This document shows, in pieces, positions 13,942-22,123 of a stretch of DNA of 24,037 nt. This DNA comes from PR03 sp964353555 (GTDB lineage: Bacteria > Myxococcota_A > UBA9160 > PR03). The notes under the pieces are model-generated. The model was not told the DNA's origin, made no database searches, and saw nothing but the letters and a program-made list of their open reading frames with translations. Within the stretch, counting starts at the first letter, position 1. Each line of letters starts with the position of its first letter. The stretch is from NCBI GenBank assembly GCA_964353555.1, contig CAYGWM010000064.1:1-24037 (forward strand), given 5' to 3'. A program made the translations under genes and the position numbers.

Positions 13942-15783
13942 ATGAAACGCCGTGGCGGATTCTCGTTGCTGGCTTGGCTCGCGCTGGCGGGATTCGGCGC
14001 GACGCCGTTGGCAGTGTTCGCGGAGGATCCGGCGCCGTCGCACGGACTCGCGATCTACGGCGATCTCAAGTACCCCGCGAACTTCACCCATTTCGACTAT
14101 GTGAAGCCGGACGCGCCGAAGGGCGGACGACTGCGGCAGGGCGTTCCGGAAAGCACGTTCGACTCGTTCAATCCGTGGATCATCAAGGGCAACCCGGCCG
14201 CCGGGATCGGGCTGCTCTACGACACACTGTTGCTCGCTGCCGCCGATGAGCCGTTCAGCGAATACGGGCTGCTGGCGAAGACGGTGAAGACGCCGGCCGA
14301 TCGCTCGTGGGTCGAGTTCGAGCTGCGCCCGGAAGCGCGCTGGCACGATGGCGTGCCGGTCACCGCCGACGACGTGGTGTGGAGCTTCGAGACGCTGCTC
14401 GCAAAGGGCGCGCCGAACTACCGCTTCTACTACCAGAGTGTCGAAAAGGTCGAGAAGACCGGCGAGCGCAGCGTCAAGTTCAGCTTCAAGCCGGGGACCA
14501 ACCGCGAGCTTCCGCTGATCGTCGGCCAGCTTCCCGTGCTGCCGAAACACTGGTGGGCGACGCGCAACTTCGAGGCGACCACGCTCGAGCCGCCGCTCGG
14601 CAGCGGTCCGTATAGGATCGGGAAATTCGAAGCCGGCCGTTACATCGAGATGGAACGCGTCGCGGACTACTGGGGCAAGGACATCCCGGTGAACAAGGGT
14701 CGCTGGAACTTCGACGTGCAGCGCTTCGAGTACTACCGCGATGCCACCGTCGCGCTCGAAGCCTTCAAGGGCGGCAGCTACGACTTTCGCGTCGAGCCGT
14801 CCGCCAAGGAATGGGCGACCGCCTACGAGATTCCCGAAGTGAAGGACGGTCGCATCGTGAAGGAAGCGGTCCCGAACAAGCGGCCGACCGGCATGCAGGC
14901 CTTCGGGATGAACCTGCGCCGTCCACTCTTTCAAGACCGCCGCGTTCGCGAGGCGCTCGATCTCGCCTTCGACTTCGAGTGGTCGAACAAGACGCTCTTC
15001 TACGGCCAGTACGAGCGCGCCGAGAGTTACTTCGAGAACTCGGACCTCGCGTCGAGCGGGCTGCCGAGCGGCGACGAACTCGCCATCCTCGAGAAGTACC
15101 GCGGCAGGATTCCCGACGAGGTCTTCACGAAACCCTTCGCGGCGCCGAAGACGGACGGCTCGGGCAACAACCGCGAGAACCTGCGCCGCGCGGCGGAGCT
15201 GCTGAAGGAAGCTGGTTGGGTGCCGCAGAACGGCAAGCTGATGAAGGACGGCAAGCCGTTCACCTTCGAGCTGCTGCTGAGCTCCCCGCTCTTCGAGCGC
15301 GTCGCGCTGCCGTATGCGAAGAGCCTCGAGAAGATCGGCATCACCGCCAACGTGCGCACCGTCGATACCTCGCAGTACCGGCGCCGCACGGACTCCTTCG
15401 ACTACGACATGATCGTCGCGGGCTTCGGCCAATCGGAATCGCCCGGCAATGAACAGCGCGACTACTGGAGCAGCGAGTCGGCGAATCGCGAGGGCAGCCG
15501 CAATGCGCTCGGGCTCGCCGATCCCGTCATCGACGAGCTGGTCGCCGGCGTCATCGCGGCGCCGGACCGCGCGTCGCTGGTGTCGCGCGTCCACGCGCTC
15601 GATCGCGTGCTGCTCTGGGGCCGATACGTGGTGCCGAACTGGTACATCGGCAGCGATCGCATCGCGTACTGGGACAAGTTCGGGCATCCGAGTGTGGTCC
15701 CGAAGGACGGCGTGCAGATCGACGCGTGGTGGGTCGATCCCGCGAAGGCGGCGAAGCTCGAGAGCAGACTCGGTGGCAAGTAG
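13942..15783 (+). CDS. yejA: peptide ABC transporter substrate-binding protein, YejA-like
   Basis: Periplasmic binding protein that hands peptides to the YejBE permease. The 613 residues start with a Sec signal peptide (MKRRGGFSLLAWLALAGFGA, cut near VFAED) and follow the SBP_bac_5 family. The start of the mature protein, HGLAIYGDLKYPANFTHFDY followed by VKPDAPKGG, is characteristic of the YejA branch rather than OppA. A G-rich segment (GGGGGG) precedes ATG 13942. The neighbours downstream complete a four-gene importer in the E. coli yejABEF order, whose best-known cargo is peptides including microcin C; the cargo here is unknown. A -10-like TATACT lies about 30 bases before the start, without a good -35. 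Confidence 0.9.
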   Translation: MKRRGGFSLLAWLALAGFGATPLAVFAEDPAPSHGLAIYGDLKYPANFTHFDYVKPDAPKGGRLRQGVPESTFDSFNPWIIKGNPAAGIGLLYDTLLLAAADEPFSEYGLLAKTVKTPADRSWVEFELRPEARWHDGVPVTADDVVWSFETLLAKGAPNYRFYYQSVEKVEKTGERSVKFSFKPGTNRELPLIVGQLPVLPKHWWATRNFEATTLEPPLGSGPYRIGKFEAGRYIEMERVADYWGKDIPVNKGRWNFDVQRFEYYRDATVALEAFKGGSYDFRVEPSAKEWATAYEIPEVKDGRIVKEAVPNKRPTGMQAFGMNLRRPLFQDRRVREALDLAFDFEWSNKTLFYGQYERAESYFENSDLASSGLPSGDELAILEKYRGRIPDEVFTKPFAAPKTDGSGNNRENLRRAAELLKEAGWVPQNGKLMKDGKPFTFELLLSSPLFERVALPYAKSLEKIGITANVRTVDTSQYRRRTDSFDYDMIVAGFGQSESPGNEQRDYWSSESANREGSRNALGLADPVIDELVAGVIAAPDRASLVSRVHALDRVLLWGRYVVPNWYIGSDRIAYWDKFGHPSVVPKDGVQIDAWWVDPAKAAKLESRLGGK

Positions 15784-15804
15784 CGAGCGCGCGGCAAGCC
15801 GCTG

Positions 15805-16911
15805 ATGGGCGCCTATCTCGTCCGACGCCTGCTGCTGCTCGTCCCGACGCTTTTCGCGATCATGCTCGTGAACTTCGCGGTTGTGCAGATCGTTCCCGGC
15901 GGGCCGATCGAACGCGTGCTCGCGCAGCTCGACAAGACCGCGGTCTCCGCCACCGCACGCATGTCCGGCGCGGGCGGCGAGACACTCGGGAACCAGGCGC
16001 CCTCCGGCAGCACCGGCGCGAGCAGCACGCGCTACCGCGGCGCGCAGGGACTCGATCCCGAGTTCATCCGCAGTCTCGAGAAGCAGTTCGGTCTCGACGA
16101 GCCGCTGTGGAAGCGCTTCGTGTTGATGATGGGCAACTACCTGCGCTTCGACTTCGGCAACAGCTATTTCCGCGACAAGAGCGTCGCGTCATTGGTGATC
16201 GAAAAGATGCCCGTCTCGATCTCGCTCGGGATCTGGACGACGCTGCTCACCTACCTGATCTCGATCCCGCTCGGCATCGCGAAGGCGGTGCGCGACGGCT
16301 CACGCTTCGACGTGTGGACCAGCGGTGTGGTGATCTTCGGCAACGCGGTGCCGTCGTTCCTGTTCGCGATCCTGCTGATCGTGCTCTTCGCGGGCGGGCG
16401 CTATCTCGACTGGTTCCCGCTGCGCGGCCTGGTTTCCGAGAACTGGCACGAGCTCTCCTGGCCCGCGCGGATCCTCGACTACCTCTGGCACATGGCGCTT
16501 CCAGTGACGGCGATGGTGATCGGCGGCTTCGCGTCGCTGACGATCCTCACGAAGAACTCGTTCCTCGAAGAGATCCACAAGCAGTACGTGGTGACGGCGC
16601 GCGCGAAGGGTCTCGGTCGCCAGCGCGTGCTCTACGGCCACGTCTTCCGCAACGCGATGTTGATCGTGATCGCCGGTTTTCCGGCCGCCTTCATCGGCGT
16701 GCTCTTCACCGGTGCACTGCTGATCGAAGTGATCTTCTCGCTCGACGGGCTCGGTCTGCTCGGCTTCGAAGCGGCGCTGAACCGCGACTATCCGGTGATG
16801 TTCGCGACGCTCTACTTCTTCACGCTGATGGGTCTCTTGCTCGGCCTCGTCGGCGACATCACCTACATGCTCGTAGACCCCCGCATCGATTTCGAATCGC
16901 GGGAAGTCTGA
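15805..16911 (+). CDS. yejB: peptide ABC transporter permease, YejB-like
   Basis: One of two membrane subunits of the importer. It has 368 residues with six predicted helices; the first begins right at the N-terminus (MGAYLVRRLLLLVPTLFAIM). The large periplasmic loop after helix 1 carries YRGAQGLDPEF, a feature of YejB. The conserved inner-membrane EAA loop that contacts the ATPase is KQYVVTARAKGLGRQRVLYGH (shown in two overlapping parts here as QYVVTARAKGLG and RVLYGHVFRNAM). The C-terminus DPRIDFESREV matches the family. It starts 21 bases after the yejA stop, and the yejE start follows 2 bases after its own stop, so the operon is tightly packed. Confidence 0.93.
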   Translation: MGAYLVRRLLLLVPTLFAIMLVNFAVVQIVPGGPIERVLAQLDKTAVSATARMSGAGGETLGNQAPSGSTGASSTRYRGAQGLDPEFIRSLEKQFGLDEPLWKRFVLMMGNYLRFDFGNSYFRDKSVASLVIEKMPVSISLGIWTTLLTYLISIPLGIAKAVRDGSRFDVWTSGVVIFGNAVPSFLFAILLIVLFAGGRYLDWFPLRGLVSENWHELSWPARILDYLWHMALPVTAMVIGGFASLTILTKNSFLEEIHKQYVVTARAKGLGRQRVLYGHVFRNAMLIVIAGFPAAFIGVLFTGALLIEVIFSLDGLGLLGFEAALNRDYPVMFATLYFFTLMGLLLGLVGDITYMLVDPRIDFESREV

Positions 16912-16913
16912 GG

Positions 16914-18142
16914 ATGCAGCTCGGCGAAGTTGGACGCCGCCGCTGGTGGAACTTTCGCCGGAACCGGCGGGCGTTCTGGTCGCTTTGGATATTTCTCGCG
17001 CTCTTTCTCGTGACGCTGCCTGCCGAGCTGCTCGCGAACGATGCGCCGCTGCTGGTTCGCTACGACGGGCACTTCTATTTCCCGGTCGCGCGTCTGTATC
17101 CCGAGACGACGTTCGGCGGCATCTTCGAGACCGAGGCGGACTACACCGATCCCGAAGTGGTCGCGCTGANNNNNNNNNNNNNNNNNNNNNNNNNNNNNNN
17201 NNNNNNNNNNNNNNNNNNNNNNNNNNNNNNNNNNNNNNNNNNNNNNNNNNNNNNNNNNNNNNNNNNNNNGGCGGCATCTTCGAGACCGAGGCGGACTACA
17301 CCGATCCCGAAGTGGTCGCGCTGATCGAGGCGAAGGGCTGGATCGTCTGGCCGCTGATCCGGTATCGCTACGACACGCTGGTGCGCGATCTGCCGACGCC
17401 CGCGCCGTCGCCGCCAACGCGCCAGAACTGGCTCGGCACCGACGACCAGGCGCGTGACGTGCTCTCGCGGCTGATCTACGGCTTCCGCATTTCGATCCTG
17501 TTCGGTCTCACGTTGACGATCCTGTCGACGCTCGTCGGGATCGCCGCAGGCGCCGTGCAGGGTTACTTCGGTGGCCGTGTCGATCTGCTGTTCCAGCGCT
17601 TCATCGAGATCTGGTCGAGCCTGCCGACGCTGTACCTGCTGATCATCCTCGCCAGCATCGTCACACCCAATTTCTGGTGGCTGCTCGGCCTGTTGCTGCT
17701 CTTCTCGTGGATGAGCCTCGTCGGTGTCGTGCGCGCCGAGTTCCTGCGCACGCGCAACTTCGACTACGTGCGGGCCGCGCGCGCGCTCGGCGCCACCGAC
17801 ATCGCGATCATGGCGCGCCACATCCTGCCGAACGCGATGACCGCCGCGCTCTCGTTCCTGCCGTTCATCCTGTCGGGCGCGGTCACGTCGCTGACGGCGC
17901 TCGACTTCCTCGGCTTCGGCCTGCCGGCCGGGTCCCCGTCGCTCGGCGAGGTGTTGAACCAGGGCAAGAACAACCTGACCGCGCCGTGGCTCGGACTCTC
18001 GGGCTTCGCGGTGATTGCGGGCATGCTGTCGCTGTTGATCTTCGTCGGCGAAGGCGTTCGCGATGCGTTTGATCCGCGCAAGATCTTCGCGGGCGCGCCG
18101 CCGCCGGAGGAGACGATCGTGCGAGCGGGAGAGGCGTCGTGA
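16914..18142 (+). CDS. yejE: peptide ABC transporter permease, YejE-like, split by a scaffold gap
   Basis: Second membrane subunit. The N-terminal part (MQLGEVGRRRWWNFRRNRRA, helix 1 LWIFLALFLVTLPAEL, then LYPETTFGGIFETEADYTDP) reads in one frame up to the Ns; the rest reads in another frame from 17270 to the stop at 18142. The 55 bases before and after the Ns are identical, so they represent the same sequence twice. Removing one copy and the 100 Ns (155 bases) joins both halves in one frame of 357 residues with no stop, close to the usual YejE length. The core includes WLGTDDQARDVLSRLIYGFR, the EAA loop RAARALGATDIAIMARHILP, and DFLGFGLPAGSPSLGEVL. The gene should be regarded as intact. Confidence 0.9.
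17115..17324. other. scaffold gap of 100 N flanked by an identical 55-base sequence
   Basis: The Ns occupy 17170-17269. Bases 17115-17169 and 17270-17324 are the same 55 bases, beginning GGCGGCATCTTCGAGACC. A run of exactly 100 Ns is a placeholder for unknown length, and an exact overlap equal to a common assembler k-mer length is what contig ends sharing one node look like. The true gap length is therefore probably minus 55 bases. Confidence 0.93.
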
Positions 18143-19755
18143 GCGCATTGCTCGACGTCGAAGATCTGTCGGTCCATTTCGACAGCGGCGGTCGCGTCAT
18201 CGAAGCGGTGCGCGGTGTCTCGTTCCAGATCGAGCGCGGCGAGACGATGGCGCTGGTCGGCGAGAGCGGTTCCGGAAAATCGGTGACCGCGCTGTCGATC
18301 CTGCAATTGCTGCCGTATCCGGCCGCGCGCCATCCGTCGGGTCGCATCCGCTTCGAGGGCCAGGAACTCGTTGGCGCTCCCGAAGATCGGCTCGCGAAGA
18401 TCCGCGGCGCTCGCATCGCGATGATCTTCCAGGAGCCGATGACGTCGCTGAACCCGCTGCACCGCGTCGAGAAGCAGATCAACGAGGTGCTGCTGCTGCA
18501 CAACCAGATGACGGCCGATGCGGCGCGCGCACGTACCGTCGAGCTGCTGGCGCGCGTCGGCATTCCCGATCCGGAGGCGCGGCTCGCGTCGTTTCCGCAC
18601 GAACTCTCGGGTGGCCAGCGGCAGCGCGTGATGATCGCGATGGCGCTCGCGAACGAGCCCGATCTGTTGATCGCCGACGAGCCGACGACGGCGCTCGACG
18701 TGACGATCCAGGCGCAGATCCTCGCGTTGCTGCGCGAGCTGAAGGCGAACTCGCAGATGTCGCTGCTGCTGATCACGCACGATCTCGGCGTGGTGCGCAA
18801 GATGGCCGACCGCGTCTGCGTGATGAACGGCGGCCTGATCGTCGAGCAGGGTCCCGTGCGCGAGATCTTCGAGAACCCGCAGCATCCGTACACGCGCCAT
18901 CTGATCGCCGCCGAGCCGCGCGGCGAGCCGGCGGCGCCAGCGGCCGACGCACCCGTGCTGATGCGCGGCCGCGACGTGCGCGTCTGGTTCCCGGTGAAGA
19001 GGGGTGTGCTGCGCCGCACCGTCGATCACATCAAGGCGGTCGACGGCGTGTCGCTCGCCGTTCGGGAGGGAGAGACCGTCGGCGTCGTCGGCGAGAGCGG
19101 CAGCGGCAAGACGACGCTCGGCATGGCGCTGTTGCGGCTCGAGCGCAGCCGCGGGGAGGTCGCGTTCCTCGGCACGAGCATCCAGGGCCTGCGCTTCGCC
19201 GAGACGCGACCGTTGCGGCGTTCGATGCAGATCGTGTTTCAGGATCCGTTCGCGAGTCTGTCGCCGCGCTTGCCCGTCGGTCGCATCATCGAAGAGGGGT
19301 TGCGCATCCACGAGCCGGGCGATGCGGCCGCGCACGAGCGACGTGTCGCGGACGTGCTCGAAGAAGTCGGGCTCGATCCCGCGAGTCGCCACCGCTACCC
19401 GCACGAATTCTCGGGCGGCCAGCGCCAGCGCATCGCGATCGCGCGGGCGATGGTGCTGCGCCCGCGCTTCGTCGTGCTGGACGAGCCGACCTCGGCGCTC
19501 GACGTCTCGGTACAGGCGCAGATCGTCGAACTGCTGCGCGAGCTCCAGCGCCGCCACCGGCTCGCGTACCTGTTCATCAGCCACGACCTGCGCGTGGTGC
19601 GCGCGATGAGTCATCAGATCGTCGTGATGCGGGGCGGGAAGGTGGTGGAGCAGGGGCCCGCAGCCGAGCTGTTCGCCGCGCCGCGCGAGGCGTATACGCG
19701 GGCGCTGTTCTCGGCCGCCTTCGATCTGGAGGTGGCGCCCACGGGCGAGGCGTAG
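18139..19755 (+). CDS. yejF: peptide ABC transporter ATP-binding protein, YejF-like (two fused ATPase domains)
   Basis: Energises the importer. The 538 residues are two ABC ATPase domains in one chain. Domain 1 has Walker A GESGSGKS (41-48), signature LSGGQRQRV (156-164) and Walker B LLIADEP (176-182). Domain 2 has Walker A GESGSGKT (318-325), signature FSGGQRQRI (424-432) and Walker B VVLDEP with Asp448. Each domain ends with the oligopeptide-transporter C-terminal extension (NPQHPYTRHLI; APREAYTRALFSA). The GTG start overlaps the yejE stop by four bases (GTGA), a sign of translational coupling. All catalytic residues are present, so yejABEF should be a complete working system. Confidence 0.95.
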   Translation: MSALLDVEDLSVHFDSGGRVIEAVRGVSFQIERGETMALVGESGSGKSVTALSILQLLPYPAARHPSGRIRFEGQELVGAPEDRLAKIRGARIAMIFQEPMTSLNPLHRVEKQINEVLLLHNQMTADAARARTVELLARVGIPDPEARLASFPHELSGGQRQRVMIAMALANEPDLLIADEPTTALDVTIQAQILALLRELKANSQMSLLLITHDLGVVRKMADRVCVMNGGLIVEQGPVREIFENPQHPYTRHLIAAEPRGEPAAPAADAPVLMRGRDVRVWFPVKRGVLRRTVDHIKAVDGVSLAVREGETVGVVGESGSGKTTLGMALLRLERSRGEVAFLGTSIQGLRFAETRPLRRSMQIVFQDPFASLSPRLPVGRIIEEGLRIHEPGDAAAHERRVADVLEEVGLDPASRHRYPHEFSGGQRQRIAIARAMVLRPRFVVLDEPTSALDVSVQAQIVELLRELQRRHRLAYLFISHDLRVVRAMSHQIVVMRGGKVVEQGPAAELFAAPREAYTRALFSAAFDLEVAPTGEA

Positions 19756-19787
19756 CCAGGCAATTCTCCGATCCGAGCCTGCAGCCC

Positions 19788-19829
19788 TTGACAATCTGTC
19801 CCTCCTTTTTGATATTGAAATTCAATATC
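19788..19829 (+). promoter_or_regulatory. sigma-70 type promoter overlapped by a Fur-like palindromic operator
   Basis: TTGACA (19788-19793) is a perfect -35. After 17 bases GATATT (19811-19816) is a fair -10. The same six bases open a perfect 19-base palindrome, GATATTGAAATTCAATATC (19811-19829), nine bases on each side of a single central A. It matches the classical 19-base Fur box at 15 positions. A repressor bound there would cover the -10 and the start of transcription. The start codon of the outer-membrane protein gene is at 19851 with AGGAG before it. The AT-rich site stands out in very GC-rich DNA. Assignment to Fur rather than a relative such as Irr, Zur or another dimeric repressor is inference. 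Confidence 0.62.
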
Positions 19830-19850
19830 GAAATCGCCGTCAGGAGAGAC

Positions 19851-20714
19851 ATGCGCCCCGGATACTCGCTCGCCTTGCTTGGGGCCCTCTTGGCGTGCGT
19901 CGCGGTCGGCGCGACCAGTGCCCGCGCCGACGAGAACTACTTCGGATACTCGTACGGCAGCGAGACGCTCCCGAAGGGATCCTGGGAGCTCTACAACTGG
20001 GTGACCTGGCGGACGAGCAAGGGCGAGGGCAACTACAACGCGCTCGATCTGAAGCAGGAGATCGAGTACGGCATCACCGATCGCTGGCAGGCCTCGCTCT
20101 ACCTGAACGAGCGCTACCACAACATCGACGGGGTCGGGTCACCGAAGGATCGCGACCAGTTCGGCTTCCAGGGCGTCCAGGTCTCGACCAAGTACGCGAT
20201 CCTCAGTCCCTACAAGGATCTCTTCGGCTTCGCGCTGTATGCCGAGCCCGGCTACTCGCGCATTTCGAAGGGAAGCGGCGCCCTCCAGGACAAATGGACG
20301 ATGGAGTTCAAGGCGCTGTTCCAGAAGAACTTCCTCGACGACCAGCTGATCGCGGTGCTCAACATCACCCCAGAGTTCGGGGTCGGCAAGAAGGATGGCG
20401 AGGCGCACTGGGAGAACGAACTCGAGTTCGAGGTCACGAGCGGCCTCACCTATCGCGTCGCGCCGAAATGGTTCGTCGGCCTCGAGACCCGGTACGCCTC
20501 GAACTACGAGGGATTCCCGGCTGAGACCGATCGCTCGAACTGGGGGTTCTTCGTAGGTCCGGTTGTCCACTTCACCACCCAACGGTGGTGGGCCACCGTC
20601 ACGGCGCTGCCCCAGGTCGGAGGCGCGCCCAACGACGGCGCCCGCTCTGCCGCGCTGAATCTCGACGAGTACACGAAGTTCGAGCTGCGCATCAAGACGG
20701 GCATCAACTTCTAG
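19851..20714 (+). CDS. outer-membrane beta-barrel-like protein, resembling DUF6662
   Basis: An exported protein of 287 residues. The signal peptide is MRPGYSLALLGALLACVAVG followed by ATSARA, cut before DENYF. The mature part alternates polar and aromatic residues in many strands (for example RWQASLYLNERYHN, LFGFALYAEPGYSR, WFVGLETRYASNY, WWATVTALPQVG) and ends LRIKTGINF with a terminal phenylalanine, the usual signal for outer-membrane barrel insertion. The opening YGSETLPKGSWELYNWVTWR recalls proteins annotated DUF6662; this is from memory. It is first in the operon behind the Fur-like operator and its stop codon shares a G with the next start. A role as a channel or surface partner for the redox proteins encoded downstream is inferred only from position. 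Confidence 0.72.
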   Translation: MRPGYSLALLGALLACVAVGATSARADENYFGYSYGSETLPKGSWELYNWVTWRTSKGEGNYNALDLKQEIEYGITDRWQASLYLNERYHNIDGVGSPKDRDQFGFQGVQVSTKYAILSPYKDLFGFALYAEPGYSRISKGSGALQDKWTMEFKALFQKNFLDDQLIAVLNITPEFGVGKKDGEAHWENELEFEVTSGLTYRVAPKWFVGLETRYASNYEGFPAETDRSNWGFFVGPVVHFTTQRWWATVTALPQVGGAPNDGARSAALNLDEYTKFELRIKTGINF

Positions 20715-21268
20715 TGCGTCCGGTCGATCGCGTGCTGTTGCTGCTCGTCGCGCCGCCCGCGATCGTGCTCACGGCGATGCCGGCGCGCAGCGCCCAGTAC
20801 CTGTCGACCGAAGAGGCGCAGCGCGCGCTCTTCGCGGACGCGAACCGCTTCGAGCCGGTGCCGGTCGCGCTCTCCGATGCCGAGCGCGACGCGATCGCGA
20901 AGGTCGCAGGCACGCGCACACCGATGCCGTTGGACCGCATCTGGCGCGCGATGCGCGACGAGCAGGTGCTCGGTCACCTGATCGTCGACGAGGTCTACGG
21001 CAAGCACGAGTTCATCACCTACGCGACCGCGATCGACGCAAGCGGCGCCATCCTCGGCATCGAGATCATGGACTACCGCGAAACGCACGGCGGTCAGGTG
21101 CGGGAGCCGAGCTGGCGCGCGCAGTTCCGCGGCAAGCGCAACGGCGATGCGCTCGAACTCGACGAGGACATCACCAACATCAGCGGCGCGACGATGTCGT
21201 GCAAGCACGTGTCCGAGGGCGTGCGGCGCCTGCTCGCGCTCTACGACATCGCGCTGAAGGGCCGCTAG
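20714..21268 (+). CDS. exported FMN-binding protein with a covalent flavin site
   Basis: A 184-residue protein with signal peptide MRPVDRVLLLLVAPPAIVLT then AMPARSA, cut before QYLST. The C-terminal half is an FMN_bind domain like those of NqrC and RnfG: VYGKHEFITYATAIDASGAI then LGIEIMDYRETHGGQV, and the flavin attachment motif DITNISGATMS, where Thr160 would carry FMN through a phosphoester bond. The GTG start shares its first base with the last base of the preceding TAG. ApbE, which performs the attachment, is encoded next. Likely role: periplasmic electron carrier between the membrane protein encoded downstream and an acceptor. The stop TAG is followed at once, in the same frame, by the ATG of apbE. 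Confidence 0.85.
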   Translation: MRPVDRVLLLLVAPPAIVLTAMPARSAQYLSTEEAQRALFADANRFEPVPVALSDAERDAIAKVAGTRTPMPLDRIWRAMRDEQVLGHLIVDEVYGKHEFITYATAIDASGAILGIEIMDYRETHGGQVREPSWRAQFRGKRNGDALELDEDITNISGATMSCKHVSEGVRRLLALYDIALKGR

Positions 21269-22123
21269 ATGCTGCGCCGCGCCAGGCCGCTGCTGGGCAC
21301 CTTCGTCGAAGTTGCGGTGTCGGCAAAGACCCGCGAGCTGGAGTGGCAGGCCGCGATCGCCGCGTTCGAAGCGGTGGCCCAGGTCCACCGACTGATGAGC
21401 TTTCACGAACCCGAAAGCGATGTCACGCGGATCAACCGCTGCGCCCACGCGCGCCTGGTGGAAGTCGATCCTCGTACCTACGCCGTACTCGGTCGTGCGC
21501 GGCTGCTGAGTCGCGAATCGGGCGGAGTCTTCGATTGCAGTGTCGGGGATCGCTTGATGGCGCTCGGCGTGCTGCCGCGAGTCGCGGGGCTGCGCGCGGA
21601 TGTGGCCGCGACCTGGCGTGACGTGACGCTGCTGCCCGGCAATCAGGTTCGATTCCGCCGCCGGCTCACACTCGATCTCGGCGGCATCGCCAAGGGCTTC
21701 GCCGTCGATCAGGCCATCGAGACGTTGGCGCAGCGGGGCGCTACGGCCGCGTGCGTGAACGCCGGCGGCGATCTGCGTGTCTTCGGCGATTGCGACTGGC
21801 CGATTGCGCTTCGACGACCGGATGCGCCCGGCGAGTTCGTCTCGCTGCCGCCGCTCCGCAATCGCGCGCTTGCAACCACCGCCGACACGTTCGCGCAGCA
21901 CGGCGCAATCGTTCATCCTGCTTCGGGGCAGCCGCTTCGGAGCCCGCGGAGTGTCTCGGTACTCGCGCCTACCTGCATGGATGCCGACGCGCTGACCAAG
22001 GTGGTGTGGCTCGAAGAACACCTCCCGGTCAGTCTGCTGGAGAAGATGGATGCTCACGCAATTGTCCTCGGCCCTGCGACAGAGTTCTCCGGATCGGCCG
22101 CCGCGCACTGCGCCGCTGGCTAG
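21269..22123 (+). CDS. apbE: FAD:protein FMN transferase
   Basis: Transfers FMN from FAD to a threonine of target proteins such as the one encoded just upstream. The 284 residues show the family pattern: RPLLGTFVEVAV at the N-terminus, FHEPESDVTRIN, SGGVFDCSVG, LDLGGIAKGFAVDQAIETL (the Gly-rich FAD-binding loop), VNAGGDLRVFG, IVHPASGQPLRSP, and SVLAPTCMDADALTKVV, where the Asp-Ala-x-x-Thr region binds magnesium. No signal peptide or lipobox is visible, which is odd for an enzyme that normally works in the periplasm. The ATG directly follows the TAG of the FMN-binding gene in the same frame, so rare readthrough would give an exported fusion; a cytoplasmic form is also possible. Confidence 0.9.
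   Translation: MLRRARPLLGTFVEVAVSAKTRELEWQAAIAAFEAVAQVHRLMSFHEPESDVTRINRCAHARLVEVDPRTYAVLGRARLLSRESGGVFDCSVGDRLMALGVLPRVAGLRADVAATWRDVTLLPGNQVRFRRRLTLDLGGIAKGFAVDQAIETLAQRGATAACVNAGGDLRVFGDCDWPIALRRPDAPGEFVSLPPLRNRALATTADTFAQHGAIVHPASGQPLRSPRSVSVLAPTCMDADALTKVVWLEEHLPVSLLEKMDAHAIVLGPATEFSGSAAAHCAAG

Noticed and set aside
13906..15687. Leftward open frame of 593 residues opposite yejA
   Set aside because: It is antisense to a well-supported binding protein, rich in Arg, Glu and Val from GC-rich codons, and shows no domain or signal.
17115..17324. Real tandem duplication or insertion inside yejE
   Set aside because: The copies are exactly identical, flank exactly 100 Ns and the gene becomes intact when one copy is removed, which fits an assembly overlap better.
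17764..19794. Leftward open frame of 676 residues opposite yejE and yejF
   Set aside because: Shadow of the strongly conserved ABC transporter genes, with low-complexity Arg-rich composition.
19794..19810. T-rich stretch before the palindrome as a terminator for yejF
   Set aside because: No GC-rich stem precedes the Ts; the bases form the spacer between -35 and -10 of the next operon.
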